Source of the DNA: Desmodus rotundus | Lineage: Eukaryota > Chordata > Mammalia > Chiroptera > Phyllostomidae | DNA length: 64,000 nt | Reading direction: 5' to 3' | NCBI RefSeq assembly: GCF_022682495.2 | Contig: NC_071393.1 | Span: 114,592,239-114,656,238 of the forward strand | Part shown: positions 37,070 to 48,260 of the stretch, one piece after another | Layout of the letters: every line of letters starts with the position of its first letter | Numbering within the stretch: the stretch's first letter is position 1 | Notes under the pieces: generated by a model | The model's input: the letters and a program-made list of their open reading frames with translations, nothing else | Databases searched by the model: none | What the model was told of the DNA's origin: nothing | Made by a program: the position numbers and the translations under genes

Positions 37070-37225
37070 AGCCTTAACCTACTAGTTGTGTGGCCTCAGG
37101 CTAATCACTAGCCCTCTCTGAGCACTGGTTTTCTCTTTCATACAATGGCTTTGACTGGATAGTCTCCATGGACTTTTCCAGCTGGAAGTATCTACAGGCC
37201 TGTTCTTCTCTCAATCCTGAGATTT
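37070..37225 (+). repeat. MIR SINE
   Basis: The blocks 'actagttgtgtggcctcagg', 'ctaatcactagccctctctg' and 'ttctctttcatacaatggct' follow the MIR core in sense orientation. Confidence 0.65.
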
Positions 37226-39554
37226 TTGAGCTAAGCATTCTCAGGATGAGAGAGGAGCTACCCTCCTGCCCAGGAAGTGGCTGCCAGCCCTGGAGGCCAG
37301 GAAATAAGCCATGGAGAGAATTGTGTGGGATGTGTATTTAAACTTTTTTGATAAGGATTTGAGGTTGAAGCACCAAAACTAAGAGTACCTCAGGCTACCT
37401 AAGCCACAGGCTGCTCCCTGCATCGCTCAGGGCTCCCTCCCATGCTTATGGCCCCAGGAGGGCAACTTTGTCACTTCTGTAGTCCCCTCCATTCTGGGAG
37501 GGACACCAGCCTGGCATGTAGGGAGGTGGGGGGTGAGGTCAGCTGGGCAGAGGAGTGGGCTCCAGTGTGGGGTTTGGAAAGGAATGACATGTGGGCGTTT
37601 GGGGACCTCAACATCACGCTGCTGCTCACCCGCCTGAACACTTTCTGGTTCCCTGGAGAACTCTGGGCCAGCGTGTCACTGTCCTCACTCAGAACTGGGC
37701 AAAAAGGGGTTAAAGAGCCTGTGGTAGGTTAAGTCTCCTCTGGTCTCTATCCCTCCCTCTCTATCTTGGTTCCAAGTAAAGTTTGAAAAAGCATATTCAA
37801 TATTACAGTCTCGCAGCTGAGAAATGAAAATGTCTATTTTTTATTAACAAACTGTAAAATGGAAGATGACCGAACCAGCTTGGCTGGTGGCATACAGAGA
37901 AGATGAAATGATGAAGCGATTCAACATGGCGGGGGATGGAGTTTCCTTCTGAAACTCTGGGGAGGAGTGAGATTTTTACTTGTCAAAAAGGGTCAGAGAT
38001 TGTCACTTTTGAGTAAGTCAGCCCTAGGACCTGCCACTTTTGGGGAAAAGGACCAACGCCCCCCACCCCCCTGCCAGCGGTTGCAGTTGATGGTTCAACC
38101 TGTCAGCCAAAAGTGATCAACTGCACCCTCCCTGTGGAGTGCCATTTAGAGAAAAAACACAGCGATGACCCAGCCCCTCACACACGGGGACACTTGGGGT
38201 GTGCAAGGCTCCGCTGGACTGCTCCCTGCCTCCCCTCCCCCACCCAGGCCCTCTCCTGCCTCCCCGGCCCCACTGTGCCGAGCAGTCAAGTGAAAACCAC
38301 AGTCCTCGGAGGCAGAAAGGCACAGCTGTGTGCTTACAGCCACTGATTCAGATCCAAATCGCATCCCCTGCCAGTCTGCGCACGGAGGCTGCGGGCGAAC
38401 CGTGTGCATGTGCCAGGCAGGAGTCTATTTCGGGAGGTGACCTGCAGCCCTTTGCCATCCTGAGCCTGCCTCCCATCCCCCACGCAGGAAAGACAGCCTT
38501 CTAGAAGGAGTTCTCACTTTAGAAGTGGCTTATGGGGTTGTGGGATTTCAGCCCGCTCCTTGTCACTCGTCCAGTCAGACTTCTGACAGCTCTGCGCTCC
38601 CATCTGTCCAGTAAGAAGACAGAGAGTGAAGGTGACCACGGTGCCTTCAGCAGGGTGGACAGTGGGAAGTGCAGACCACTCGGGGGGCAGGACAGAAGCC
38701 ACCTCCATGATGCCTGGGGAGCGGCAGCACCACCCAAGGGGCAGGAGAGAGAAACCACCAGGCGTTAGTCAGGAATCTAGGAAGGGGACAAAGCTGCCAG
38801 AGACAAAGTCAGGGAGAAGAGACCCAGCTCTTCCTCTGTCCAGACTGGAAAGTTAGAAGTCAGAGAGCTCAAGGTCAAAGGACTTCAAAGGCTGAGAAGT
38901 GAGACCGCCACAGCATCCTCCTCACAATGAGCTCCTGGTGGAAACCACTCGGGGTCTTCCCCTTTTTAAGCAGCAAATGTGGTTGTAAGCGCATTTGGGA
39001 AGCATGGCCTTCTGGAAGGAGGGCAGGGTACAAATTCCGTAGGTAATCTGCAAACCTTGCCTTGAGGCAGAGTGGCAAAAGGGACAATGACAAGAGCTCA
39101 GGGCAGTGGGATTTTCAGTTTAGTGATGTTACCGAAGGCCATGAGAGAAGGCCCTTGGGTGTTTGTTCACCGGTTCCTTAATGGATGGGAAGGTGGGCAG
39201 GATTGGGAGTGTGTGGTCACCTCTGCAGGGGCAGGGCCAAATGGCAGTGGTTCTTCCATGGCCCCTGGTCACGGTCCAATCATTCCGTCCTGAGCAATGG
39301 CGCCACAGCCCCAAACAGGAACGGGCCTTGTTGGTGTCATATTTGGCAAGAACTTCCCACACCCTCCTTTCAGCTTACCACACAAGGATGCCTATCGTAA
39401 CTACATCCCCTGCTCCAGGGAATACTTATCTGTGAGCTGATATTAGAGCAGTAAGGTCAAAACCGATGTCCACTTCCGCCCCCCTTCCCCTCACCTTTGC
39501 TCCCTCTATGTTTGCCGTGATTGGTAAAACAATATATCCACAGTGTCTGAATGG

Positions 39555-40455
39555 CTGGTAAGAGGGCAAATCCACAGCTGTATGTCAATGGGAAAGGCAA
39601 TTTCTGGTTGCGGCTGCAAGGGTCCAGCCACAGCCCTGTCCTGTCCAACATCCTTTTTGATGACCGGGACGAAGAGACAGACATGCTGATCCTATTCAAA
39701 GACCCAGATCTGAAAGGTGTTGCTCACTTGGTAGATAATGAAATTGTATTTGAAAAGCATTTCCTTTGGGTGGGGTGATGGGCCAAAAACAGCTGGATAC
39801 AATTAAACCAGATAAAATTTATGTCAAAAAAATTCGGTCTCACAACTACAGGATGGCATTTGAATCCTTCACTGTCATTCAAGTTCGTGGGGTTGTAGTC
39901 AACTACAAGCTTAATATAAGCAAAAGCAGGCTGGTCACTATTTTTTTTTTTTTAACGCAACGTTAGGCTGCAGTGACAAATGTGGCATGGTCAGGAGACA
40001 GAGAGGCGTGGCACTGCTCTCTGGGTTGTTCTGGACCATGTTGAATCTCGGTTCCAAGCCCCCACATTTTATCAGGAACTTGAACAATCTAGAGAAAATT
40101 TGGAAGGGATAGCTGGGCGGCTGGGAGCCACGTCAGCTGAGAGTGAAATAGGTAAAGATGTTGAACTCCTAAGGAGACTCGATAACCCTCAGGAGCTACA
40201 CTTGTTTGTCTTCCAGAGTGAGTGGACGTTTCTGGATTGTTCCAGGCAAAGCTAGAACAAATGTGGAGACTATATGGGGAGGGTCGCTCTACTGAAGCGT
40301 GGTCTAACCGCAGCAACTTCCCAGCGGTGGAATATGTCACCTCAAGGAACGGGGCACTCCCTGGAAACACTCAGGACCTGAAGGGCCAAGGATATTGTAG
40401 GGCAGTTTTCTGTGCTGGATTCCGTCATCTCTTCCAACTGGAATCCTGAGATGCA
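39555..40455 (+). mobile_element. L3/CR1-type LINE fragment with reverse-transcriptase remnants
   Basis: The frames read QLYVNGKGNFWLRLQG, then SPVLSNILFDDRDEETD and LILFKDPDLKGVAHLVDN. They line up with the CR1-clade RT pattern VNG...GSVLGPVLFNIFINDLDEG...FADDTKLGGV. After frame changes the fragment continues as GVVVNYKLNIS (DLGVLVDSKLNMS in CR1) and then PTFYQELEQSRENLEG (PHFKKDIDKLERVQRRA). The 3' part keeps 'tggaatatgtcacctcaagg' and 'catctcttccaactggaatcc'. The catalytic FADD is degraded to FKDPD and stops and frameshifts abound, so it is dead. L3 is an ancient mammalian LINE. Confidence 0.75.
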
Positions 40456-40706
40456 TTCAGTATCCGTTAAATGGAGCCCACTGCATTTTACTCCGTGGTT
40501 TATAAATAAGCCGTGGAAAAGAAGGGTGGGTCACGTGGAGGGAATTTGCTGAGAGGGGAGGACAGGGATCTAAGAGTCAGATTAGACACTGCCTCGAGGG
40601 TGAAAAAGCCGGATGATGACACCCTCAAAGCCAGGGACACTGTCAAGGAGCAGAATTACTGCCTTCACATGTCATCCTTGCCTTTTGGAGGTTTCTTGTG
40701 TTTTGC

Positions 40707-40728
40707 TTTTTTTTTTTTTTTTTTTTTT
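40707..40728 (+). repeat. Poly-T tract
   Basis: A run of about 22 T's. No SINE or LINE body was recognised on either side, so it may be a simple run or the tail of an eroded antisense element. Confidence 0.9.
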
Positions 40729-42469
40729 AACCAATTGCTGCTGCAGCAGCTGAGCTCTAACAGCAGGGCTCCTCCCCCCGCCCCCTCCCTGCCCCCCCCC
40801 AACACCTAAAGGGAGGTCAGTGAGCAGAGCACAGAGGCGCCTGCTGGCACAGGGAGGCCGAGCCCCACTGGGGTGGCCATGGGCATAGGGCGCCCTGGCT
40901 CTGCATTGGGAAAAGCTTGGCCTGTCATTATTCCCATCCAGAAAAGGTGTTTTGTTGAAAGCAGAAAAGATGACAAAGCCAGTTGCAGATTTCAGTCGGC
41001 AAGTTGCCACCCACTGCATCTCTCCTGGCTGGGAGCAGAACATGCCCCCAGAGGCCTTAGATGGGGGAGAAACTGCCCTCCTGGGGCCCGTCTTCCTGGG
41101 CCCTGCCTTGAGGACTTACCTTCAGCCCAACTCAGGGCAAGGGAAGTCCTCTCGACTCACACTCTTTCCAGCTGTGAGGATCAGCCCGATTCAAAACACT
41201 CTCCTCTCTCTCAGGCTTCACCAGGGCTGCTTTCAACTCATCATGGGATTGTATAATTATGGTGATTATAGCTTATGGCTTTTTTCCTCTCCTCATCTTT
41301 TGCTTTCAAATACTTTGAGGCTTCTCATTAAACATGGTGATCCCGGTAAAGTCAGTAAAGTTTTAATAAGACATTTTTTAAAGCTAAAGAAAACCCAGAG
41401 TTTATTGTTACTGTATTTTCTCAAACACTCCTTTAAAACTCTGTCAGGCACGACTGGTGCCGGGATGTAAGAGGTAGGGGAGAGAGGTTTGGGCATCCAG
41501 GGGACACCCGTACTTTTTCACAGCGTTGGAGAACCTCTTTCACCCTCCCCTGGCCTTTCTCATTGGCACTAAGAGCATGGTGCCCCTGAACCCCCATGCC
41601 TAATGGGAAAAGACAGGCCACCAAGCGAGGATTGAGGGCCGGGCCTTTCCATCGCTGCAGATTTGGTTGGGAAGTGGAGATGGAGCAGCCAATGAAAAAG
41701 TCAGCCCAACCTTGTAAGCAGCAGCAAAACCAGTGAGGAGGTGCTGGAGGGAGGTTTCCTTGGTAATGAACGGCACAGCTGCAGATCCCGTCATTTGCAA
41801 GCCCTCAATCACAGCTTTCCTAATCACCAGGAAGAGGTGCAGGTGGGGTGGTGGCCACCAGAGAGCCCCCAAACTGCCCTTCAGCTGCTTCACTCAGGTT
41901 TAATTTGTCAGGGTCCCCTTCCTTTCCATCCCACCCAGGACCCCACGGGTGATGCACAGTGAGGTGGAGAGGTGCATCTTGGCCAGGCAGGAGTCTATTT
42001 AGAGAGGCTCCGATTGGCCACCTTGGCTGCCTGCCGCGAGCCGCCCAGACTTCCCTAAATCTGTCAGTAGCCAGCCATGTGGGGTATGACTGAGCACTAC
42101 CAACCAGCTGGGGTTAAATGTGTTGTCGAAAACATGACAGCAACCTTTTCCCCCAACATCATTCTCATCCCCTACTGAAGATGACCTACTGGCTTTGCCC
42201 ACTGCAAGCAGCGTCCCTTCCCCGCCCAGTAGAGTGTAGGGCAGCGAGCTGAGTTAGACGGGCAGCCCCAGTTGAAAACTATTTCTCCACCTGGCATTGG
42301 AGTAAGGCCGCAGCAAGTCACTCACTTGCCCGATGGGTATGACGAAGTGTACTGCACCAAGTAGCATTGGCATTAACTGAGGGTATGGCAGCAGTGGCTT
42401 CCATTTCTTCGGGGCTCATCGTCTTATGCTGTGGGGGTCCGCATCACGTTGGGCGCTGCCTGAGAGGAA

Positions 42470-42620
42470 CTTTGGCTCTACTCCAGCTCTGCCATGTGGC
42501 TGGGTGACTTCGGCAACTCAGTTGCCTCTGCTATAAAGGAGAGCTAAGGGCACATGATTAAGTGGGGAAATACATAAGGTGCTTAGCCCCGTGTTTGCAG
42601 CGTGTGTGCTCCAGCATAGG
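42470..42620 (+). repeat. MIR SINE
   Basis: The blocks 'actccagctctgccatgtgg', 'ctgggtgacttcggcaactc', 'gttgcctctgctataaagga' and 'aatacataaggtgcttagcc' follow MIR in sense orientation. Confidence 0.65.
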
Positions 42621-45589
42621 TCTTCGTATTATTGTTTTCGTTATTATGATTATCTGCAGCCCATGCTTAGCTCTTACTACCTTATTTAATTAACAACAAT
42701 ATTCTGCAAGGTGGGTATCGTTATATTTACTTCATAGTTAAGGATGGGTAGGTGGGTATCTCGTACATGACAATGTGTGCAAAGCACATCTGTTTATCAC
42801 TATGATGCTTTCAATGACCTGTTCAATAAATCCTGGCTATTACTGTTGGCTTATTTTTAAGGTTGACCCAGAGAGCCAGTTTCTCTGCTTTCCCTGGGGA
42901 CAGAGGGACTGTGGAGCCCAGCAGGCCAGCTTCTGCCCTGTGGTCGATTCCATGGGTCCCCTAGAAGGTGTGGACGCTGTGGGGCTCATAGCTGTGTGGT
43001 GGCAGGAGGTGGCGAGAGTGACTGTGAACGTGACGGACATTGTCAGGATTGGGCATGTGCCCCCCCCACTGAGGTGCAGGACCCTAAGACGCCTCCTGCT
43101 TCCAGACACAGATCAGGAGTAGTTCTCCGCATGATAGGAGCACGAAATCCAATCCTCTGGAGGCACCGCTCAGCACGGCAGAAGGCTCTTCCCGGAGACC
43201 TTCTCCTCGCACTGTCTGCCTGCCTGGAGCCACCCTGAGCAATACGGCCTCACCCAGCCCCTCACTGGCTCCATCTGCCAGACAGACAAAGGCTCTTATT
43301 TGTAACCACTCACTACCAGGTGGGGCTGCTGGTGGAGCCAGGAGCAGGTGGCAGAGGATACTCTGAGATCTTAGTAAGCCAGACCCCTGGGGTGCACGCT
43401 CCTACTGCTTGTAGTATTGACAGAAACAGACGCTGAGAGGTCATTTCCACGGACACAAATGGCTTTTCCCTGGGGGGAATTCAGTGTTTATGTATGTATC
43501 TTAAGGTAAATGCTTTAAGGTCGCAGTGTTTGTCAAAGATTGGCACCTTAGGAGCCCGATGTTAAAGCGCTACAGCCAATCACGCGGTTGCTTTTGCACC
43601 TTGCATGAGACGCTGACCTACGCGGCTGGTGTCAACGTGCACATGGACATGTGCACCACTGTACACACGGGTGCCCGTGCTGCCTGCCACATAGACGCCT
43701 CTGTGTTCAGTGTACAGTATGTGTGTGGCATGCGCTGCAGACCTGCATGGCCCCCGTGCATGAATCGCATGCCCACCGCGGCTGTGTGAGTGTCTGGGCA
43801 GGGGCTCCCCTAAAGCCACAGGTCTTCATGGTTTCAGCTGGATAAGTTATTCTTCACTTCCCTTCCTAAAAACACAATTGCCTAGTGCTGCTGGCGCAGA
43901 GTCAGAATGGCCGCTGCATTTCACCCCCGAGGTGGCTTCCTTCCAGCAGTGGGTGAGTGACCCCGGCGTCCGCACTCTCTAACCTTCCTTGGGATCCTTC
44001 TGCACAGAAGGTGCTCCAGAATTCCAAAGAGATGATCTGTTTGTCCCTGGCCTTGTCTCCGCCCTCCACTCCCATTTTCACACCCTCCTCCCATGGACAG
44101 CAGGAGGCACCCATTGTTTGGTGTCTGCATTTTTCCTGCACGTTTTTGCACCTATAGTATTTTCTTCCTAAGAAACAAGGAGCAGAGGGGTCCAGCAAAT
44201 GACACTGAGTCCCTTGTCCCAGAGACAACACACAAATAATGTCATTAGGTATTGATCCTTTAACTCACTTCTCCCGGACCCCTAGCAGAACAGGCCGGAA
44301 ATGCCCACCACATTTGAAGGTGCTTTTAAATCCAACGGCAGCAGCCTCAAGCTTCCTCTCCTGACACAGCATCTATAACCCTTCCTCCGTGGCCCGCAGC
44401 CCCGTCCTGCGGAAAACATGGTCGTCTCAGTGTGAATAGTCAGTTCTAAGTGGAGTCAGGCAACTCTGCCTGCCCCTCCATAGGGGACAAGGCTGGCAAG
44501 CCACCCATCCACTGTCCCACAGGGACCAAAAGCATCACAGCGGCACATAGAAAGGGTCTGTAGGGAGATAAGAAGGTTCCCTGTGGCTAGGAATTCCATG
44601 AGCCCAGGTTTCTATCCAGAGAGCTCTTGAAAAATGCTGCTTGACCTGTCCCCTGCTGCACTTTCTCAGGTTGGAAAACATGTCTGATTAGTGGCTGCCA
44701 AACTACATTCCTGGTGGGAGGGAGGAAAGGGAAGTGGCCCAGCCCTCTTTGTGTACGTGTCCAAATGGACATGGACTTTCATGGAAGATTATGCATCTGG
44801 GCGGTGGTGGCAGTCAGCCTGTTGACGTCCTGTGTCTTCAATGCTCTGCCATGGTGGCTGGCTTAACCAAAGTCCCCGGCCAATGGGCTTGTTTGGAGTG
44901 ACTGTGTCTGCAGGAGATGAGACGTGCCCTGAGGAGGGTGGGTCTAGAGTCGCTGTGGGTCCTCGGGAGAATCACACACTGCCCAGCAAGTGATTCCTCC
45001 TGCTGTCTTGTCCACTGAACTTCAGTGACACTCACCCCTGTAGCCGTAGCCAGGGGTCACTTGAACTTCCTAGTTGGAAGAAAGTAGCATCAAGTTGTTG
45101 CCAATAGCAACACAGCCATGTCCCTGTTTCCTTGAGTGTTTTGACCTTTGCCTAATTTGGAGTGAACCAGAGCTGCGATGCCAAAGTCCATTTGGAGAGG
45201 AGGTGGAGAAAAAGAGGCAGGCCTTGCACGGGCTACCAGAAGGCAGGCTACTGAGGGGACCTGCGAGCGAGCAGATGGCCCAGCTCCACTCCGCTCCGGA
45301 GTCCAACAAGGACTTCCTGCAAGCTGAGTGTAGAAAGAGCGCCTGCCTCGTCTGGTCAGAACTGGAGGAAGGAGACAAGAGAGAGCCAGTTGTAAAAGGG
45401 GGGGCATTTCTCCTGCACAACAAGAAAAAGGCAGGAAAGCGGGAATGGGAAACTGGGAAAGGAGGCCAGGGTGTCTGCACCTGGGCACTGTGCCACCAGG
45501 GCGGGGCACAGCTACTGAGCCTCTGTCACTCCTGGCATGCCCGCCTGGTGCCAGATTTGTCCCTGCACTGTGGAGGCCATGAAGGAAGG

Positions 45590-45626
45590 TTCCCCCCCAC
45601 CCCCCCGCCCCCGCCCGCCCGCCAAA
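45590..45626 (+). repeat. C-rich tract (G-quadruplex potential on -)
   Basis: Several runs of four to seven C's separated by single A's or G's sit within 36 bases. The - strand therefore has at least four runs of G at short spacing, enough to form a G-quadruplex in principle. Confidence 0.8.
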
Positions 45627-45988
45627 ACTAACAGGCAGAGGCTAGCCTCAGAGAGCCTTGTAAGTGATGGGTAGGACAGGAGGCAGAGAGGCCAGGAACA
45701 GCACCCAGGGAGGGGTCCCCTAAGCTGAGCCGGGACACCCCAGTTTAGGCACTGGGTTCTTACTGGAGTAAAGGAGCTCTGCCTGCCCCTCCTTAGAAAG
45801 GTAAACATCGCACCTGCTTCTCTCCTCCCTGAGACAGTTGCTATGGAGATCCCAGAGGCATTGGCACCAACAACACAGGGCCCCGAACACCAGCGGTGGC
45901 TCTGCCTAGCCTGTCCCACAGCCACTACTGCTGTGTGGGCGGGCATGGAGGCCTCCTTAGTCCCTGAGTGTTTTCAGCTGCCTCCTTT

Positions 45989-46185
45989 TTAAAAAAGATT
46001 TTATTTATTTATTTTTAAAGAGAGTGGAAGAGAGGGAGAGAAACGTCAGTTGGTTGTCTCTCACACGCCCTCTCCTGGGGACCTGCCCTGCAACCCAGGC
46101 CTGTGCCCTGATGGGGAGTCGAACAGGCAAGCTTTCATTTTGCGGGATGCTGCCCAACCCACTGAACCACACCGGTCAGGGCCAT
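45989..46185 (-). repeat. VES SINE (bat tRNA-derived), antisense
   Basis: Read on +, 'agattttatttatttatttt' is followed by 'agagggagagaaacgtcagt', 'ctctcacacgccctctcctg', 'gggacctgccctgcaaccca', 'ggcctgtgccctgatgggga' and 'gaaccacaccggtcagggc'. A perfect 11-bp target duplication, CTGCCTCCTTT, flanks it at 45978-45988 and 46186-46196. This is the best preserved of the three VES copies. Confidence 0.95.
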
Positions 46186-46214
46186 CTGCCTCCTTTGCTG
46201 AGAGTGATGGTCAA

Positions 46215-46440
46215 GAACAAAGGAGAAGGTTTCGAGTCATGAAGGCCGACCCACTCAGCTCTGCCACCAACTAGCTGTGTGCTCTCGAGCAAGTGGCTCA
46301 AGCTCTACTTGAGCCTGTGCCCTCATCCGTCCAGTGGGGGACAATATAACACCTACGTGGTGAGCGTGGTATGGACATTAGCACAAGAGCCTGTGACATA
46401 TCTAGCGTGCTTGACACGCAATAGCTGCTCAATCAACGGT
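46215..46440 (+). repeat. MIR SINE
   Basis: The order 'ctgccaccaactagctgtgt', 'gctctcgagcaagtggctca', 'cctcatccgtccagtggggg', 'acaatataacacctacgtgg' and 'acacgcaatagctgctcaat' is a nearly complete MIR in sense orientation. Confidence 0.8.
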
Positions 46441-48119
46441 AACTGGACTCTTGGTAACTGGCCTCAGTAGCCAACCTGTGTCCCTGGTAATGAGACCATC
46501 CCCACCCTGCCACCGCGGTCTGGGAGAGTTGAAGCGGAGGGCACTTGAGAAGGGAGGTACAGGAGATAACAATGCCACCCCACTGGGCAGGGATACGAAA
46601 TTCAAAGAGCAGGTCCCTGGGAGATCAGGGGACAGGCTGGTCCTTTCAAAGTTCAGACAGGAGGACTGGCAACTCACCTTTTGTAAATTAAAAAAACGTT
46701 AAAGGAAAACAAGCGTGATAGTTGACAATGCAGGCTAGAGTAAGGTGTCTGGACCCGCTGCCGCCCCAGCGACACTCTGTGAGAATTGCTTTCAGAAGAC
46801 GAGACTGCCGGCAGGTTTCACAGAATGGAAAAACCTGCTTGTTTGTAACACTGTGCTTTCCGTTAGGTGGTGAGTGTTGCCAAAGAATCCATTATTTTTA
46901 CTTTAATCGTAGTTCTTATTTTTAACAAGCTTAAATATACATGAATTATATAAATTCTTCAACCAGTGAACTTTTTTATTAATTTAATTTTCACCTATTT
47001 CTTGATTTTTTTTTTAAATTTGGGTGTTGTTTTATGTATGTGGTATCTTACTTTTAAAGAGTCAAATAAAGAGAATATTTTAAAACCAAATAAAATGCCC
47101 TTTAGCTCCCGAGAGAGATCAGAAAGCTCAGCAAGGACCCGGGAGTAATACAGACTCCAAGAGCGGATCTGGCCGCTGGGCTCCTACCCCTCCGGGCTGA
47201 AGAGCGAGAACACCAGGCCCCTCCCGGTGCTGCTCTGCCCAGCTGCTGTGGGTCAGCAGCGCGGCCCAGCACAGGTTTTCCCATTTCATCTGCCCACCTT
47301 GCCTCACAAAATTCCATAGAGGATGACTACAGGTCGAGTTGAAAAGTTTTTTGAAAGAATTCTAAAAAAAAAAGAAAGAAAGAATTCTATGTTAAGTATT
47401 TTTCTACCATAGGGGCTGGATTTTTCTACTATCCCCCAGAGTTTCTCACACCTCTAAACTGTCCCAAGCAAGTGGCACTCTTTCCCCCATTTTAAACCTC
47501 GTGGAGAAAGGAGATGCCACAGAATTCCTTATGCTCCCTCTTGAAATCATTTCTTTTGCTTTGTTCGGTGGAGAAGGGGGACCGGGGGCACCAACCTGCA
47601 GGAAAGTCACCTGAGGGTGTTAGGTCCTTGGCTTCTCCCCCTCCTGCCAAACCCTAGTCGGGGCTCTCACCTTCCCACTGGGCTCTTAGGCTCCCGACTG
47701 CTCTTCTCAGCAAGTTCCCCCAGGACTGCGATTCTACGCATACTCTTCACTTCCGAACTTGAGCATCCTCTACCCCTAGATGACCTCCAGTCTCCTTGGG
47801 AGGACAGCTCATCTCTGGGGCCTCCCACTTCTTGTCCACTGAGGTCACTCGGGGAGCCCTGTTCAGCAAAACAGCATTTTTCACTAGCGAGGGTGAACAT
47901 GCCTGTGCACCGGGACAAGGTGGCCAGTCTGAGTCAGCGGGGACTAGAAGCGTTGTTCCCTACGCATTCTGTTGCGAATTCTAGTTCCTCCGACAGGAGA
48001 GCCTAGGTTTCCCCTGTACTGGAGGGAAGCGCTGACTTTCTCTAAAAGGCAACTGGGACAGCAACTGAGTAAGTAAGAAGTGGGGCATTTCAAAGCAAAA
48101 TATGATAACTAGGATTTTT

Positions 48120-48260
48120 TTCTAATTTTTTTCTTTTGAAGGGTAACTACATGTAGCAAAATGAACACATCTGAAATGTGTTGTTCAATGAATCTGACAA
48201 ATGCATGCACCGGTGGAACCCACACCCCGTCACCCACACCCCACTCCAGTCCGTGTGCCC
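48120..48260 (-). repeat. L1M 3'-region fragment, antisense
   Basis: Read on +, 'gtgttgttcaatgaatctga', 'caaatgcatgcaccggtgga' and 'acccacaccccgtcaccca' follow the antisense L1M segment that runs TTCAATGAGTTTTGACAAAT, then ACCCGTGTAACCACCACC. It is short and diverged. Confidence 0.5.

Noticed and set aside
39551..39890. Apparent processed pseudogene with an unfamiliar protein (QLYVNGKGNFW...)
   Set aside because: At first it looked like a retrocopy of a host gene. The spacing of VNG, PVLxNILFDDxDE and the degraded FADD box, followed by GVVVNYKLN, matches CR1/L3 reverse transcriptase, so it is a LINE fragment.
45074..45631. A 185-codon open frame on +, the longest in the last intron outside repeats
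   Set aside because: No domain, splice-site or codon pattern supports it. An overlapping open frame of similar length on - suggests it is due to GC-rich composition.
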